The notes: generated by a model from the letters alone, not told the origin. Counted from the stretch's first letter, positions 7,851-19,042 are shown. The stretch: DNA of 64,000 bases from Methanobacteriaceae archaeon (GCA_030656015.1 JAUSNX010000001.1:1-64000), one strand, 5' to 3'. Translations and numbers: made by a program.

Positions 7851-9704
7851 ATGAAAGATTTACCCACCCTTCAAGATTTATTTAATAACGCTGTTTTTAA
7901 GATACCTGATTATCAGAGAGGTTACTCGTGGGAAAATCAGCAAAGAGAGGATTTACTGGAAGATTTAGAACTTTTAAACAATAAAGGACATTATACTGGA
8001 ACTATTGTTTTAAAAGAAAGGGATAGTGTAAAGGGTTTGGGTAAAACTTATACGCGTTTTGATATTGTAGATGGTCAACAAAGATTCACTAGTATTTTGA
8101 TATTATTGGATACTATAATTAAAGAATTGAAGAAATTAGATGAAGAAGAAAGTTCTGCTGTTGCAGAAGGCATAAATTCCATTTATATAAAGGATAAAGG
8201 ACCAGATGCAAGTGAAATTTATAAACTTGAGTTAGATAAAGAAAATGATAAGTTTTTCCGAGAGGCTATTATTGAAGGAATGCTTGGAATAAAGAAAACC
8301 ATAAAATCTCACCATAACTTATCTAATGCAAAATCACAATTTGAAGACTACTTAGCTAAAAAAAATGAATTTGAAGAGGATTATTTAGGTTTTCTTAATT
8401 TATTAGTTGATAAATTAACACAATCTCTAATTTTTACGTTATATAAAGTGGAAGATGATGCTGAAGTCGGTGTTATTTTTGAAGTGATGAATGACCGGGG
8501 AAAGCCATTATCTGAACTGGAAAAAGTAAAAAACTATCTTATATATCTCACTTCTAAAATCACTGAAGACAGCCATAGCTCTGAAAAAATGGTGGCTGCC
8601 ATAAATAATAATTGGAAAGCGATACTTGAGAATCTAGATAAATCTAAAATGTCTAAAAACGATGATGAAGACAGATTCTTGAGAATGAACTTTATTATTA
8701 ACTTTTACTCTGATTTAAAGGTTTATAAAAAGGATGGTAAAAATGTCAGTAAAAATAGTCAGTTGGCCAATGTTTACAAACAGTTGAAGAATTATTTCAA
8801 AAATTTAGAACGAAATAATGAATATGAAAAGTGCTATAAAGAGATAGGAGATTATTCTAGTTCTTTAGAGATAACATCATCCCGTTTGCTTGATATAATA
8901 AATCCTTATGATTGCCACTCGTTCCAGAGCATAGAAAACAAAGTTTTGAAAGTGGAAATACAATCTATTGTAACAAAAATTAGTCGTATGGATATTAAAT
9001 CCAATATTCTGGTTTTGATGGTAGCAATTTATGATAGGTTCATTGAAGATCCTAAAAAAATTCTAGAGCTCTTTAATTTATGCGAAAAATTTGCTTTTAG
9101 AACATATTATCTAGTTGGGTGGAAACCTCATTCAGGACAAAACCAAATTTACACTATGGCCTGTGACATGTATACTAAACAAGTTAGTTATGAGGAAGTA
9201 ATTTCTAAATTTAATGAATTATTTGAATACTATTCTCCTAATTCAAGAGTAGAGCGCTATTTCTTTGATATGGAAAACTATTATGATTGGAAAGGCCTTA
9301 AATACTTCTTATTTGAATATGAAGTTTCAAAATGCTGGGAAATTTTAAAAAGTGATCCTCAATTAACTTGGACACATCTTATAAAAACCGATCGAAAAGA
9401 CTCAATTGAACACATATTACCTCAAAGTCTAGATAGAAATGGTAAAAAAGTACCTTACTGGGAACGATTTAATAAAAAGTCCCATGAAGAAAATCTGCAT
9501 AAATTAGGAAATCTTACCTTAACTTATACTCCTGAAAACTCTAAACTTTCAAATAAAGGATTTGATGAGAAAAAACCTATTTTTAAAGAATCTGATTGGA
9601 AGATTAACCAGATAATTGCCCATTCCGGAGAATGGAATGAAAAGGAAATTGAAAAAAGAAGTAAAGAATTATTTGAATTTGCATTGAAGAGATGGAGTTA
9701 TTGA
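7851..9704 (+). CDS. DUF262/DUF1524 protein, GmrSD-like type IV restriction enzyme
   Basis: A 617-aa fused protein. The DUF262 (GmrS-like) domain occupies about residues 5-240: PDYQRGYSWENQQ near 19-31 and the DGQQR motif at 74-78, which binds and hydrolyses nucleotides in the family. The DUF1524 (GmrD-like) domain at the C-terminus has an HNH-type nuclease motif SIEHILPQS (H521) and HKLGNLTLT. Known family members cut glucosylated or otherwise modified phage DNA. It lies between PD-(D/E)XK genes and a type I system, which supports a defence role. The exact modified base recognised cannot be read. Confidence 0.88.
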   Translation: MKDLPTLQDLFNNAVFKIPDYQRGYSWENQQREDLLEDLELLNNKGHYTGTIVLKERDSVKGLGKTYTRFDIVDGQQRFTSILILLDTIIKELKKLDEEESSAVAEGINSIYIKDKGPDASEIYKLELDKENDKFFREAIIEGMLGIKKTIKSHHNLSNAKSQFEDYLAKKNEFEEDYLGFLNLLVDKLTQSLIFTLYKVEDDAEVGVIFEVMNDRGKPLSELEKVKNYLIYLTSKITEDSHSSEKMVAAINNNWKAILENLDKSKMSKNDDEDRFLRMNFIINFYSDLKVYKKDGKNVSKNSQLANVYKQLKNYFKNLERNNEYEKCYKEIGDYSSSLEITSSRLLDIINPYDCHSFQSIENKVLKVEIQSIVTKISRMDIKSNILVLMVAIYDRFIEDPKKILELFNLCEKFAFRTYYLVGWKPHSGQNQIYTMACDMYTKQVSYEEVISKFNELFEYYSPNSRVERYFFDMENYYDWKGLKYFLFEYEVSKCWEILKSDPQLTWTHLIKTDRKDSIEHILPQSLDRNGKKVPYWERFNKKSHEENLHKLGNLTLTYTPENSKLSNKGFDEKKPIFKESDWKINQIIAHSGEWNEKEIEKRSKELFEFALKRWSY

Positions 9705-9785
9705 ATATTTTATTGCATCATATAATTTTCTATGATTATTATCTATGAAACAGTCAGCATATTACAGTATTAAGAGGTGGAAAAA

Positions 9786-10130
9786 ATGGTTAATAGTAAA
9801 GGAAGTGACTATGCGGGAGTATGGAAAGAGGGTGAAAAATGGAGTTCCCATATAATGATTAAAGGGGAGAATATACACCTTGGAGATTTTAAAATAGAAG
9901 AACATGCCGCGATGGCTTACTTAATGGCCAAAGCTGAATCAAAATTAAATAATGAAGATAAAGCAGAAAAAGTTAGTGAATTAGTTAGAGGTGTTAAATT
10001 CAAGCAAAATGAACGTGGTTTTTATGTTACAGATCCAGAACTCATAGAGATACTTAAAAAGTTAGTAAATGAGCTGGAACCAAGTCATGGTGAAAATATT
10101 AAAATAACCCTTGAAAAGGTTAAAGGTTAA
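9786..10130 (+). CDS. AP2-like DNA-binding protein
   Basis: A 114-aa protein. Its first 50 residues resemble an AP2/ERF DNA-binding domain: YAGVWKEGEKWSSHIMIKG, then IHLGDFKIEEHAAMAYLMA, matching the family pattern of a three-stranded sheet followed by a helix with E-x-AA-x-AY. The remaining half is charged and helical. I start it at ATG 9786 because GAGGTGG lies just before it; the GTG at 9777 would overlap that site. In prokaryotes AP2 domains are mostly seen in homing endonucleases and mobile elements. It ends only 10 bp from the convergent hsdR gene. Confidence 0.65.
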   Translation: MVNSKGSDYAGVWKEGEKWSSHIMIKGENIHLGDFKIEEHAAMAYLMAKAESKLNNEDKAEKVSELVRGVKFKQNERGFYVTDPELIEILKKLVNELEPSHGENIKITLEKVKG

Positions 10131-10139
10131 TTTCATAAA

Positions 10140-13100
10140 CTAACTATGAGCCTCGGCCCACTCCTCACAAACCACTTTGGCCTGCTCCAATACAATCTCT
10201 ACAGCCTTTTGAGTCTCTTCAGAAGGATATTTATGCTTTTTAAGTATCCTTTTAACGGCCACTCTCATTTTGGCCTGAACATTTTCTCTTAAGGTCCAGT
10301 CAATAGTTATATTAGTTTTAATGGTCGTCACCAGTTCCATGGCAATATTTTTTAACTCATCATCGCCCAGAATTTCTCCAGCTTCTTTATTAACCATTAA
10401 AGCATCATAAAAGGCCAGTTCATATTCACTGAGGCCCAAATTATCTCCTCTTTGATCAGCTTCTCTGATTTGTTTGGCTATATCAATAAGGTTCTTAATT
10501 ATTTCTGCACTGTCAATACTGCGGTTTCTATATTTTATTAAGGCATTATCCAGCATTTCAGCAAATGATCTTCCTTCAACAACATTTTTTCTTGATCTGG
10601 TACGTATCTGTTCCTTTAAAAGTTTCTCTAATAATTCTGCGGCCAGGTTCTTCTGAGGCATGGCACTTACTTCTTCTAAAAAGTCATCCGAGAGAATAGA
10701 AATATCCTGGTTTTGTATTCCACTACCTTTAAGGTCCTTAGTTCCAGTTAAAGGAATAACACCTTCCGAGGTTATGGCATCAGAAACAATCTGTTTAATG
10801 GCCAACTCCATTTCTTCTTTGCTGAGTTTAGGGCCTTCTTCCTCATCATCATTTTTCATTAACTGAGCTTTAACGGCTTTAAAGAATTTTACTTCGTCTC
10901 TTATTGCTAAGGCTCTCTCATGGGGAACCGATAAGGCAAAGGATTTTGAGAGTTCATTCACGTTTTTTAAGAACCTATTTTTTCCATCTGATAGTCCCAG
11001 AATGTGATCTATACTTCGCAAAAGAATTCTTAATTGTTTAGTGGTATCTGGAGTGAAATATTCATTATAATCGAAGTTATGGAACATGGATTTAACCACG
11101 TCGTATTTCTCCAACATTAAACCAACAGCTTTGTCCTGGTCAAAGGCTGGTTTTCCTTTACCTCCACCTACTGTGTAAGCGTGAATGGCTTTTTTTAGTT
11201 CTGCGGCAATGCCCAGATAATCGACTATGAGTCCTCCTTCTTTATCAGGATAGACTCTATTAACTCGGGCTATGGCCTGCATTAATCCATGGCCCTGCAT
11301 TGGTTTATCGATGTACATGGTGTGTAAATTAGGCACATCAAAACCAGTAAGCCACATATCTCTTACAATTACCAGTTTGATTTCCGAATCTGGATCTTTA
11401 AATGTTTCACCCAGTTCTTTTCTCCTCTGCTTGTTCCGGATGTGTTTTTGCCATTCTTCACCATCAGCAGCAGAACCAGTCATAACTACCTTTAAAAAAC
11501 CCTTATCATCGTCTTCACTTTCCCATTCTGGTTTTAATTTGATTATTTCATTGTAGAGGTCTATGCAGATTCTTCTACTCATACCTACAATCATTCCCTT
11601 ACCATCCTGGGCATCTAATCTGGAAGTGAAGTGATTTACCACATCTTGGGCCATTTCTTTTATTCTTTTTTCACTACCCACTATGGCCTCGGTGCGGGCC
11701 CATTTACTCTTGAGTTTTTCCTTTATTTCCGCTTCTTCCCCTTCTGTAATATTATCAAAGTCAGGGTCAATTAAAGCCTTTTTGGCTTCATCCATGTCTA
11801 GTTTAATGAGACGGTTCTCATAGTAAATTCGTACCGTGGCCCCATCAGCCACTGATTGTTCTATATCGTATATATCTATGTAATCTCCAAAGACTTGGAT
11901 GGTATTTTTATCTCCCAGTTCAATAGGAGTTCCTGTAAAACCAATATAAGATGCATTAGGTAGAGCATCCCTCATGTGCCGGGCAAAGCCGTCAATAAAT
12001 TCGTACTGACTTCTATGTGCTTCATCAGCAATAACCACGATATTAGTACGGTCTGATAACATAGGATATTTAGTATCCTTTTCTGGTAGGAATTTCTGGA
12101 TGGTAGTGAAGACGATCCCTCCAGAGGCCACTTTCAATAGTTCCTGTAGTTTATCCCTGGAATCAGCCTGCTGTGGTTCCTGTCTTAAAAGATCCTTGGA
12201 TTTAACGAAAGTCCCAAATAACTGGTCGTCCAGGTCGTTTCTATCAGTTAAAACCACTATGGTGGGGTTGTCCATTTCTAAAACTAATTTGCCTGAATAG
12301 AAGGCCATAATCAGACTCTTACCTGAGCCCTGGGTATGCCACACCACTCCACACTTCCTATCTCCATCTGGTAGGGATGCTTCTATGGTGGCATCCACTG
12401 CACTATTTACAGCGTGGTACTGGTGGTAAGCAGCCAGTTTTTTCTTTATTTCCTTTTCCCGTTCAAAAATAATGAAGTGTTTTATTAAATCTAAAATAAC
12501 TTCCTGGTTGAGCATTCCCCGGAGCATGACTTCTAACTGGAAAGTGTCATCGGTTATGGTCTTACCATCAATGGTCTTCCAGGGCATGAAACGTTCCCAG
12601 GAACTGGTTAAAGTTCCAGCTTTTGCTTTCATACCATCAGAGGTTATAAGAATTTCATTAAACTGGAATAGGGAAGGAATTTCTGCCTTGTAGGTTTGCA
12701 GTTGTTTATAACCCGTTTTAAGGGTGGCCTTCTCATCCGCCGGGTTTTTCAGTTCTATTACTACCAGTGGTAGGCCGTTTATGAATAGAATAATATCTGG
12801 CCGGCGGTTGTGATTGTTTTCTATGATGGTGAATTGATTTACCGCCAGAAAGTCGTTATTGGAGGGGTTCTGGGTGTCTAAGAGATAGACTTTATTTCCC
12901 CTGATGGTATCGTTTTCCCGGTATTCCACATCTATTCCATTAACCAGTAGCTGGTGAAAGTGGAGATTATTAGATAAGAGATCGTTGGATTTAGATCTTA
13001 AAACCTTCTTTACAGCTTCCTCTCTAGCCGATGGTGGGATATTGGGGTTAAGTTTATTTATGGCCGTTCTTAATCTTTGTGTGAGGACTACATCGGAGTA

Positions 13101-13217
13101 GAGTTCCCTTTCTGGTGAGATGCCGTCTGGCGATAAGTCTGGGCCTGGAATGTAGTTGTAGTTTAGTTCTTTTAGGAGGGAAAGGGTGGCCTGTTCTACC
13201 TGGTCTTCGTTTAGCAT
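10140..13217 (-). CDS. hsdR: Type I restriction enzyme, R subunit
   Basis: A 1025-aa motor and nuclease subunit that translocates DNA and cuts it when bound to the HsdM/HsdS complex. The N-terminal PD-(D/E)XK nuclease has D141, E155 and K157 (IELKNP) and a following QLQTYK motif. The SF2 helicase has Walker A TQGSGKS (295-301) and DEAH (398-401), with later motifs such as GFTGTPIE and [13 protein letters not shown]. The C-terminal helical part that docks on the methylase is present, so the length is full. Its ATG directly follows the stop codon of the 572-aa gene, with GGAGGAG inside that gene's end. Last gene of the operon. Confidence 0.96.
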   Translation of the reverse strand: MLNEDQVEQATLSLLKELNYNYIPGPDLSPDGISPERELYSDVVLTQRLRTAINKLNPNIPPSAREEAVKKVLRSKSNDLLSNNLHFHQLLVNGIDVEYRENDTIRGNKVYLLDTQNPSNNDFLAVNQFTIIENNHNRRPDIILFINGLPLVVIELKNPADEKATLKTGYKQLQTYKAEIPSLFQFNEILITSDGMKAKAGTLTSSWERFMPWKTIDGKTITDDTFQLEVMLRGMLNQEVILDLIKHFIIFEREKEIKKKLAAYHQYHAVNSAVDATIEASLPDGDRKCGVVWHTQGSGKSLIMAFYSGKLVLEMDNPTIVVLTDRNDLDDQLFGTFVKSKDLLRQEPQQADSRDKLQELLKVASGGIVFTTIQKFLPEKDTKYPMLSDRTNIVVIADEAHRSQYEFIDGFARHMRDALPNASYIGFTGTPIELGDKNTIQVFGDYIDIYDIEQSVADGATVRIYYENRLIKLDMDEAKKALIDPDFDNITEGEEAEIKEKLKSKWARTEAIVGSEKRIKEMAQDVVNHFTSRLDAQDGKGMIVGMSRRICIDLYNEIIKLKPEWESEDDDKGFLKVVMTGSAADGEEWQKHIRNKQRRKELGETFKDPDSEIKLVIVRDMWLTGFDVPNLHTMYIDKPMQGHGLMQAIARVNRVYPDKEGGLIVDYLGIAAELKKAIHAYTVGGGKGKPAFDQDKAVGLMLEKYDVVKSMFHNFDYNEYFTPDTTKQLRILLRSIDHILGLSDGKNRFLKNVNELSKSFALSVPHERALAIRDEVKFFKAVKAQLMKNDDEEEGPKLSKEEMELAIKQIVSDAITSEGVIPLTGTKDLKGSGIQNQDISILSDDFLEEVSAMPQKNLAAELLEKLLKEQIRTRSRKNVVEGRSFAEMLDNALIKYRNRSIDSAEIIKNLIDIAKQIREADQRGDNLGLSEYELAFYDALMVNKEAGEILGDDELKNIAMELVTTIKTNITIDWTLRENVQAKMRVAVKRILKKHKYPSEETQKAVEIVLEQAKVVCEEWAEAHS

Positions 13218-14936
13218 TTATTTCTCCTCCAAAATGTTAAAAAGACCTTCTTCTATGAAATCTGCAAGTTTATGCATTGATTTATCGCAATTTGTTAGTA
13301 AATTTCTATAATGGAGCTTAAAATCTTCATCAGGGTAGGGCTCATCAATTGTGTGAACCACTATTTTACGTAAACGTAACAATTCAAAAAGAGGGTTTAC
13401 AATAACACCAATATCAGTTTCATCAACATTAAGTGACTTTAAACATTTTTTGAGTTGATAAACGGAACCTACATTTTTTTCATCACATTTTAAATATTTA
13501 GCTATTTTTTTAATAGTTTTAGATCTAAGACCTTCAATTAAAATTTGATTAAGAACTGATATTTGATCTTCCCATTCTTTCGTAGAATCAGTGACGACAT
13601 AATTCAAAAATTTAATATCTTTTGTTGGGGGCATTTTAGGCATTTTCCAAAGTGAATGGATTTCATCACCAAATTTAGCTTGCGGAAAAGTATCAAGAAT
13701 GTTTTTGAGTGATATTAACGGATCGTACTCAGAATCCCATTTACCCAAAAAATAATGATCATAAGCTCTTTTAGATATTCCTGCTTTAGGTTTTTCATTG
13801 AAAGATTTCCAATATTTCTGTTCAGAATAAGGAAGACGAGAAATTTGATACATAAACGCAAAAACTTGGCCTTCTTCATTAATATCAATATAATCAAGTG
13901 ACCAGCTTCCACGACATTCAATACTCTGGCTATGCACAGTATATTTTTCTGGATCTTGTTTGTATTTTGATAGAACTTCTGGTTTAAAAAATGCGGGGCT
14001 AGTTTCATAAGGGTTATCAGATTCAATAAAATAATTTGCTAATTTTTCTGGGTTACTAGACCATTCCACAATTCTATCATTTTTAAAGTCGTTTATTATG
14101 AAAGATTCATACTCTCTATCTTCTTTACCCATTAATTGTTTCATCATTTTTTCATCAGAAACTTTATTACGAATAATTTGGAATGCACGCATCCAAGAAA
14201 AATTAATTTCATCATCATCCAAGATTTCTATTCTTAGTGAACCATAAATTTCATTTTCAGGGTCTTTAAGTATTAATTCTTGTCTTTTATCATGTTGAGC
14301 TTTTTTAAAGTTTTTTGAATACCTCATAATATCAATAAATCGAATTAAAACCGATTTTGAAAGGTACATATAAAAATATAACTCTTCTTTTCTCAAGGTA
14401 CATAAAGTCAGGTTATCCTTGTCTTCCATAGTAGCAATGTCAATAAAATCTCCTACATCATTAAACTTACAAAAAGCTTTTCTTTTTTCATTCCAACAAA
14501 TTTCCAGTATATGGCTAATCTTTTGATTGATTTCCAGCTTTTCTGATGTATGATTAAAACATTCTCTTAAGAAAAAAATAGGTGTGGATCCATCAAGTAA
14601 TTCTGGGTCAGCGGAATCCATTGGTTCACATAAAAATGGAGTTTTTTCCTGATTAGAATAGGAATATCCATAACCATAACCTGAGCTTATCATAAAGCTC
14701 CAATTTAGTAGATCCTCAACAAAATTGCCTTTTAATTTTTCTTCAGATACTAATAGGGAATAGAGAAACAAACCTCCGTTCTGTTTGTCCTGAATGTAAA
14801 TAGGTACCATTCCATCATCAGAATTCAACAAAAAATTAAGAACATCTTCCATTTTAAACCAATTTTCGAGTAATTCTTGATCTTCAGGAATAGAGTCTTT
14901 TATTTTTAGATAAGACTTAATATCTTTAATCCTCAT
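13218..14936 (-). CDS. Unknown 572-aa protein within type I RM operon, possible C-terminal HEPN-like domain
   Basis: I do not recognise a named family. The protein is soluble, mostly helical and acidic, with a glycine/tyrosine run GYGYGYSY near residue 90. Central segments (ECRGSWSLDYIDI; QKYWKSFNEKPKAGISKRAYDHYF) look conserved-domain-like. Near the C-terminus RKIVVH (R523 to H528) fits the R-x4-H signature of HEPN ribonucleases and lies in a predicted helix pair. Its ATG overlaps the hsdS stop by 4 bases and hsdR follows directly, so it is made with the restriction complex. It could be an abortive-infection effector or a regulator of HsdR; both are inferences. Confidence 0.75.
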   Translation of the reverse strand: MRIKDIKSYLKIKDSIPEDQELLENWFKMEDVLNFLLNSDDGMVPIYIQDKQNGGLFLYSLLVSEEKLKGNFVEDLLNWSFMISSGYGYGYSYSNQEKTPFLCEPMDSADPELLDGSTPIFFLRECFNHTSEKLEINQKISHILEICWNEKRKAFCKFNDVGDFIDIATMEDKDNLTLCTLRKEELYFYMYLSKSVLIRFIDIMRYSKNFKKAQHDKRQELILKDPENEIYGSLRIEILDDDEINFSWMRAFQIIRNKVSDEKMMKQLMGKEDREYESFIINDFKNDRIVEWSSNPEKLANYFIESDNPYETSPAFFKPEVLSKYKQDPEKYTVHSQSIECRGSWSLDYIDINEEGQVFAFMYQISRLPYSEQKYWKSFNEKPKAGISKRAYDHYFLGKWDSEYDPLISLKNILDTFPQAKFGDEIHSLWKMPKMPPTKDIKFLNYVVTDSTKEWEDQISVLNQILIEGLRSKTIKKIAKYLKCDEKNVGSVYQLKKCLKSLNVDETDIGVIVNPLFELLRLRKIVVHTIDEPYPDEDFKLHYRNLLTNCDKSMHKLADFIEEGLFNILEEK

Positions 14937-16258
14937 TGGATCACCCTTATTTTTCCTGACATTATTTTTGGTAAAAGTGAATCTCTAATTTGGGATAAAT
15001 TTTCATTTTGTGATTGTAAAGTTTGAATTTGATTAAAAATTGGTTCTAATAATGAATCATAAGATTTCAATACATTTCCATCTGGAATAACAACTTTTAA
15101 AGATCTGAATGTTGATTTACTTATTTCTCTAAAAGTAGAACCACTAGCAAGTGAAATAATGTATTCTTTATTCATTTTAATCCAATAATAAAGATAAAAT
15201 GTGGACAATCTCTCATTAGGAATACAAGTTATAAATCCCTGGTTTGTAGAAGCTTTTATTGTGTTTATTGACAACTCTCCGACAGTTGCTCTACTTGTCA
15301 TCATTAGCGAATATGGTTGAAATAATCTAGCTGAGCTTTTCTCTAATCCAAGTGAATTTATCCTCTTCTCAGAGTTTGAAATGAACATCTGGCGATTAGC
15401 AGTGATATCTCGAGGAGAAAACCATTGTATATCTCCATTTTTCCAATATTCTTCTTTTTTAGTAGATGGAGTTCCCCCACCAGTAGTTTCAATGATAGTT
15501 CCAATTTCTTGAACTTCCCAACCCTTTGGTATCTTGCCTAGCTCAGAATCAACCATTTCGCCGCCACTTGACTTGTAAGGTTTTCCTTCTTCATTAGGAA
15601 ATTCAAAATGGACAAAAAAGTACTTAAAAATGGCCTGACCTATTTCTTCTAAGGTTTGGTTCATTTTTTGGTTGATTTCTATTTTTTTATCTATTGAATA
15701 AAATAATTTAGCTATATTTTCCTGTTCCTTTATTGGAGGTAAGTAAAATTCAAACCCAAAAATATCATTTAGAGTTATGCTGGCTTGGTTTGCACTTCCT
15801 TGAGCACCTGAAATTAAGTAATTTTGAAAATCTTTGTTTTTTAGCCTGTAAAAAGTATAAATTTGATTTAATAACTCGTTGTTTTTGGTTCTAATCCTTA
15901 CTGCATTTTGATTTAGAAATGCTCCAGAAGATTTTTTGGGAACTTTCACAACTTTTCCTACTACTGATTCAGGATTAGTAGGCCAAGACCCAACTGTTGC
16001 AATCAAAATATCATTTTCATCTAATTTGACATCATCGAATTCTTTACTCTTTTCAATATCTAAGAATACGCAATGCTCCATGTCAATTGAATCCGATGTT
16101 AAATCTTTAACTTTAACAACAGGATTTCCAAAATCTTTAAACCATTGAGATTTAAAAGCAAATCCTTTTTTATGAGTTATAAAATTACCTAGAGAGACTA
16201 ATTCCCATTCTTTAGGTATCAAACCATTTTTGGTTCCCTTGAGATTAAGTTCAGTCAT
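14933..16258 (-). CDS. hsdS: Type I restriction-modification specificity subunit S
   Basis: A 441-aa protein that recognises a bipartite target sequence for HsdM and HsdR. Two target-recognition domains are visible: the first begins with LIPKEWELVSLGNFI, the second with KIPKGWEVQEIGTII around residue 245 and continues to SPRDITANRQMF. Each is followed by a coiled-coil spacer with INQKMNQTLEEIGQ or LQSQNENLSQIRDSLLPKIMSG. I place the start at ATG 16258 (MTELNL), overlapping the end of the preceding gene; a longer reading to 16333 adds residues without S-subunit character. Confidence 0.94.
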   Translation of the reverse strand: MTELNLKGTKNGLIPKEWELVSLGNFITHKKGFAFKSQWFKDFGNPVVKVKDLTSDSIDMEHCVFLDIEKSKEFDDVKLDENDILIATVGSWPTNPESVVGKVVKVPKKSSGAFLNQNAVRIRTKNNELLNQIYTFYRLKNKDFQNYLISGAQGSANQASITLNDIFGFEFYLPPIKEQENIAKLFYSIDKKIEINQKMNQTLEEIGQAIFKYFFVHFEFPNEEGKPYKSSGGEMVDSELGKIPKGWEVQEIGTIIETTGGGTPSTKKEEYWKNGDIQWFSPRDITANRQMFISNSEKRINSLGLEKSSARLFQPYSLMMTSRATVGELSINTIKASTNQGFITCIPNERLSTFYLYYWIKMNKEYIISLASGSTFREISKSTFRSLKVVIPDGNVLKSYDSLLEPIFNQIQTLQSQNENLSQIRDSLLPKIMSGKIRVIQ

Positions 16259-16772
16259 CATTATCCCTTTTTTTAAATTTTTCTTTTGGAAACCATTCAA
16301 AAACTTTAATACTTGCTTTATTGTTAGTTTCAAAGTTTAAAAATAATCCAAATTTATATCCTAACTCAGAACGGAAGGCTTTAATTTTATCTTTATCTGA
16401 ATCGCCGCTATCATTATTAAAAGACTTTTTTACTTCAATTACTAATAAATTAAAATCTTTACCCCTTAGATGTACAATTATATCTGGAAAAACATTTTTT
16501 ACTTTTTCCTCGTCCTTTTTAATTTCGTCTTTATATGTTTCTTCCCAGTCCATCAGTTTTTTTGGAGACTTGTGACCTCTACGATTATATTCACAATCAA
16601 CGTTAAATTCAATAAATTCAGATTGTAAATATTCAGCTAATTTATGAGTAATTGATCTTTCATGAGCATTAGAATGTAAAAGAAAACTATCATTCTTTAA
16701 TAATAATTTAATCGATTTTTCAACCTTATTTTCTATTTCAGAAGGTTTAATTGTATTAAATTTATAACTCAT
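16251..16772 (-). CDS. Small PD-(D/E)XK nuclease-like protein in RM operon
   Basis: A 173-aa protein with a clear nuclease core: E61 (DCEYNR), PD at 96-97 ([10 protein letters not shown]), then E113 and K115 (VIEVKKS), followed by DKIKAF and a [11 protein letters not shown] strand. These residues suffice for a PD-(D/E)XK active site. It sits between hsdM and hsdS and overlaps both, so translation is coupled. A separate nuclease-like protein is not part of the classical type I complex; it may add a second effector or recognise incoming DNA ends. I start it at ATG 16772, which overlaps hsdM by 11 bases. Confidence 0.78.
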   Translation of the reverse strand: MSYKFNTIKPSEIENKVEKSIKLLLKNDSFLLHSNAHERSITHKLAEYLQSEFIEFNVDCEYNRRGHKSPKKLMDWEETYKDEIKKDEEKVKNVFPDIIVHLRGKDFNLLVIEVKKSFNNDSGDSDKDKIKAFRSELGYKFGLFLNFETNNKASIKVFEWFPKEKFKKRDNDD

Positions 16773-18297
16773 AACCAATTCCCCTAAGATTGGTCTTAAT
16801 CGCTGCTTCTAACTTATCAGACTCATTGAACTGTTTGAGCAAATCAGAAGTCAATCGTTTCATTTTTTCCTCAAATTCCTCGGGGTCTTCTTCTTCCTCG
16901 GCAAATCCCACGTAACGACCAGGAGTCAAAATATATCCATTTTTTTCAATCTCATCTTTTTTAATTGACTTGCAAAATCCCAGAACATCCTCGTAATCCC
17001 CGGCTTCATCTTCGCCTCTCCAGGCATGATAAGTATCAGCAATCTGGGCCACATCATCCTTATTCAATTCCCTGTGTGTCCTATCAGCCATAGCCCCTAA
17101 TTTACGAGCATCAATAAATAAGACTTCCCCTTTTCTATCCCTGAATTTCCCATTTCCTTTATCCTTGGCCAAAAACCACAAACAGGCAGGAATACCAGTA
17201 TTATAAAATAACTGAGAAGGTAAAGCGACCATACAATCCACCAAATCATCCTCCACAATCTTCTGACGGATTTTACCTTCCACCCCACCAGCACTCATAG
17301 ACCCATTGGCCAGAACAAACCCGGCCACTCCACTAGGCCCCAGATGATGAATAAAGTGCTGTACCCAGGCAAAGTTGGCGTTTCTTACCGGAGGCATACC
17401 ATAAGTCCACCGAACATCATCCTGCAGTTGATCGGCCTTCCAGTCCTTGTCATTAAAAGGTGGATTGGCCAGTATATAATCGGCCCGGAGGTCGGGATGT
17501 TTATCTTCAATGAAACTGTTTCCCCACTGAATATTGGAGTCTATTCCTCTGATGGCTAAATTTATTTTACATAATCGCCAGGTGGTCTGGTTGGATTCCT
17601 GTCCATAGACTGCAATATCATCTAGTTTTCCTTCGTGGGCTTGCACGAATTTTTCACTCTGGACAAACATTCCTCCTGATCCACAGCAGGGGTCGTAAAC
17701 TCTACCAGAATAAGGTTCAATCATTTCCACCAGAATCTTGACAATGCTCCGGGGAGTGTAAAACTGGCCTCCCTTCTTACCCTCAGCATTAGCAAACTGG
17801 CCCAGGAAGTACTCATACACCCGACCCAGAATATCCTTGCTCCGGTTTTCCCTATCTCCCAGACCTATTCCACTAATTAAATCAATGATTCCACCTAAGC
17901 TCTGCTTGTCCAGGGCTTCCTTGGCATAGTCTTTAAATAAAACACCTTTAAGATCAGGGTTTTCCTTCTCAATGGCATCCATGGCCGAATCAATTAAAAT
18001 TCCAATATCTGGCTGTTTGGCCTTGCTCTGTAAGAAGTCCCACCGGGCTTCTTGAGGCACCCAGAACACATTTTGGGCCATGTACTCGTCTTTGTCTTCT
18101 GCGTCGGCCAGTCCTTCTGGATCGTTTTTTAGTTCCTGATATACCTCGTCAAAGGCATCTGATATGTATTTGAGAAATATTAGTCCCAGTACTACATGTT
18201 TGTATTCAGCAGCATCCATATTGTTCCGTAATTTGTCTGCTGATTGCCAGAGTTTTTGCTCAAATCCCAGATTCGCACCATTGTTAGTTTTAGCCAT
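16762..18297 (-). CDS. hsdM: Type I restriction-modification DNA adenine methylase
   Basis: A 511-aa N6-adenine methyltransferase. The N-terminal helical domain begins [17 protein letters not shown]. The SAM-binding motif DPCCGSGG is near residue 203 and the catalytic NPPF near 278-281. [17 protein letters not shown] is the usual HsdM signature. The C-terminal part ends with a coiled coil that packs on HsdS. It is the first gene of a five-gene operon running to hsdR. Start chosen at ATG 18297 after a weak GGTG; GTG 18303 is possible. Confidence 0.95.
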   Translation of the reverse strand: MAKTNNGANLGFEQKLWQSADKLRNNMDAAEYKHVVLGLIFLKYISDAFDEVYQELKNDPEGLADAEDKDEYMAQNVFWVPQEARWDFLQSKAKQPDIGILIDSAMDAIEKENPDLKGVLFKDYAKEALDKQSLGGIIDLISGIGLGDRENRSKDILGRVYEYFLGQFANAEGKKGGQFYTPRSIVKILVEMIEPYSGRVYDPCCGSGGMFVQSEKFVQAHEGKLDDIAVYGQESNQTTWRLCKINLAIRGIDSNIQWGNSFIEDKHPDLRADYILANPPFNDKDWKADQLQDDVRWTYGMPPVRNANFAWVQHFIHHLGPSGVAGFVLANGSMSAGGVEGKIRQKIVEDDLVDCMVALPSQLFYNTGIPACLWFLAKDKGNGKFRDRKGEVLFIDARKLGAMADRTHRELNKDDVAQIADTYHAWRGEDEAGDYEDVLGFCKSIKKDEIEKNGYILTPGRYVGFAEEEEDPEEFEEKMKRLTSDLLKQFNESDKLEAAIKTNLRGIGYEL

Positions 18298-18465
18298 TTG
18301 CACACCGAATAAAATAATAAAATTATAATTAAATTTTTATTTGTAATATTTAATAGTTAACCTTTTTTATTTAATTTTAGATATAATTAAATAAAGAAAA
18401 ATAGTAAGTGATATTATGGTTAATTATGGCTTTGGGTAGAAAAAGAAGGTGGAATTGAAAATGAA

Positions 18466-18834
18466 ATGGAACCTGATGATGAATTTGAGTGGGAAGGGTG
18501 TCATTATGACACAGAAGAGGAAGATTTAATTCTTATTTATCGAACTAGACCATATAAAAGAATTCAGTATCTCATAAAAGCTTCTTCTGATTCTAAATTA
18601 TATCCAGAGAATGCTGTTGATGAAATTTATAATTGTAATTGTGAAGTTCTTTATAATTTTAAGGATAATGGTCTCCAATTAAAAGAAATGCAAGATAATA
18701 ATCTTTTAGAAGATTGGTATCCCTTGAAAGTGAATTTTGTTAAAATGAAGTTTCCAATAGAAGAAAAATTCTGGAATATTCTAAAAGACCTTTTAATTGA
18801 AAAGAATCCAAATTCAGAGAATTTATTTGAATAA
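18466..18834 (+). CDS. Hypothetical acidic protein
   Basis: A 122-aa soluble protein, N-terminus MEPDDEFEWEGCHYD, without a family that I can name. The open frame extends upstream to a stop at 18421 and encodes plausible residues (VEKEGGIENE) but no ATG, GTG or TTG. The only good ribosome site (GGTGG, 18448) is 13 bases from the ATG at 18466. The gene may therefore have lost its original start. Divergent from hsdM. Confidence 0.6.
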   Translation: MEPDDEFEWEGCHYDTEEEDLILIYRTRPYKRIQYLIKASSDSKLYPENAVDEIYNCNCEVLYNFKDNGLQLKEMQDNNLLEDWYPLKVNFVKMKFPIEEKFWNILKDLLIEKNPNSENLFE

Positions 18835-18919
18835 ATAGAATGTATTATAAAATTATTTTTCAATATATTTATTTTAAATTCCATTAATTATTTATTTCTA
18901 GAAAACAATCTTTAACATA

Positions 18920-18989
18920 ACAGGTAAAACCTAAAAGTCAGTGCACCTTGAGTTGTGCGTTTAATAGTACTTCCAGGCACTGATTTTTA
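18920..18989 (+). ncRNA. Repeated structured element, copy 1
   Basis: About 70 nt closely similar to 19598-19668. It contains an exact inverted repeat CAGTGC...GCACTG and an internal hairpin GCAC...GTGC around TTGA. It is followed by a T-rich stretch (TTTTTATTTTATT). It lies 53 bp upstream of the DUF2283 gene. It may be a small RNA or a 5'-leader element; the strand is inferred from the downstream genes and T-run. Confidence 0.45.
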
Positions 18990-19042
18990 TTTTATTTTCC
19001 TTTGTTATTTATTTAATGGCGTATTAATAGAATTGGTGAAAC

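Noticed and set aside
13715-14026. 103-aa minus-strand ORF within the 572-aa gene
   Set aside because: Lies in a different frame of a well-supported gene; composition is typical of a shadow.
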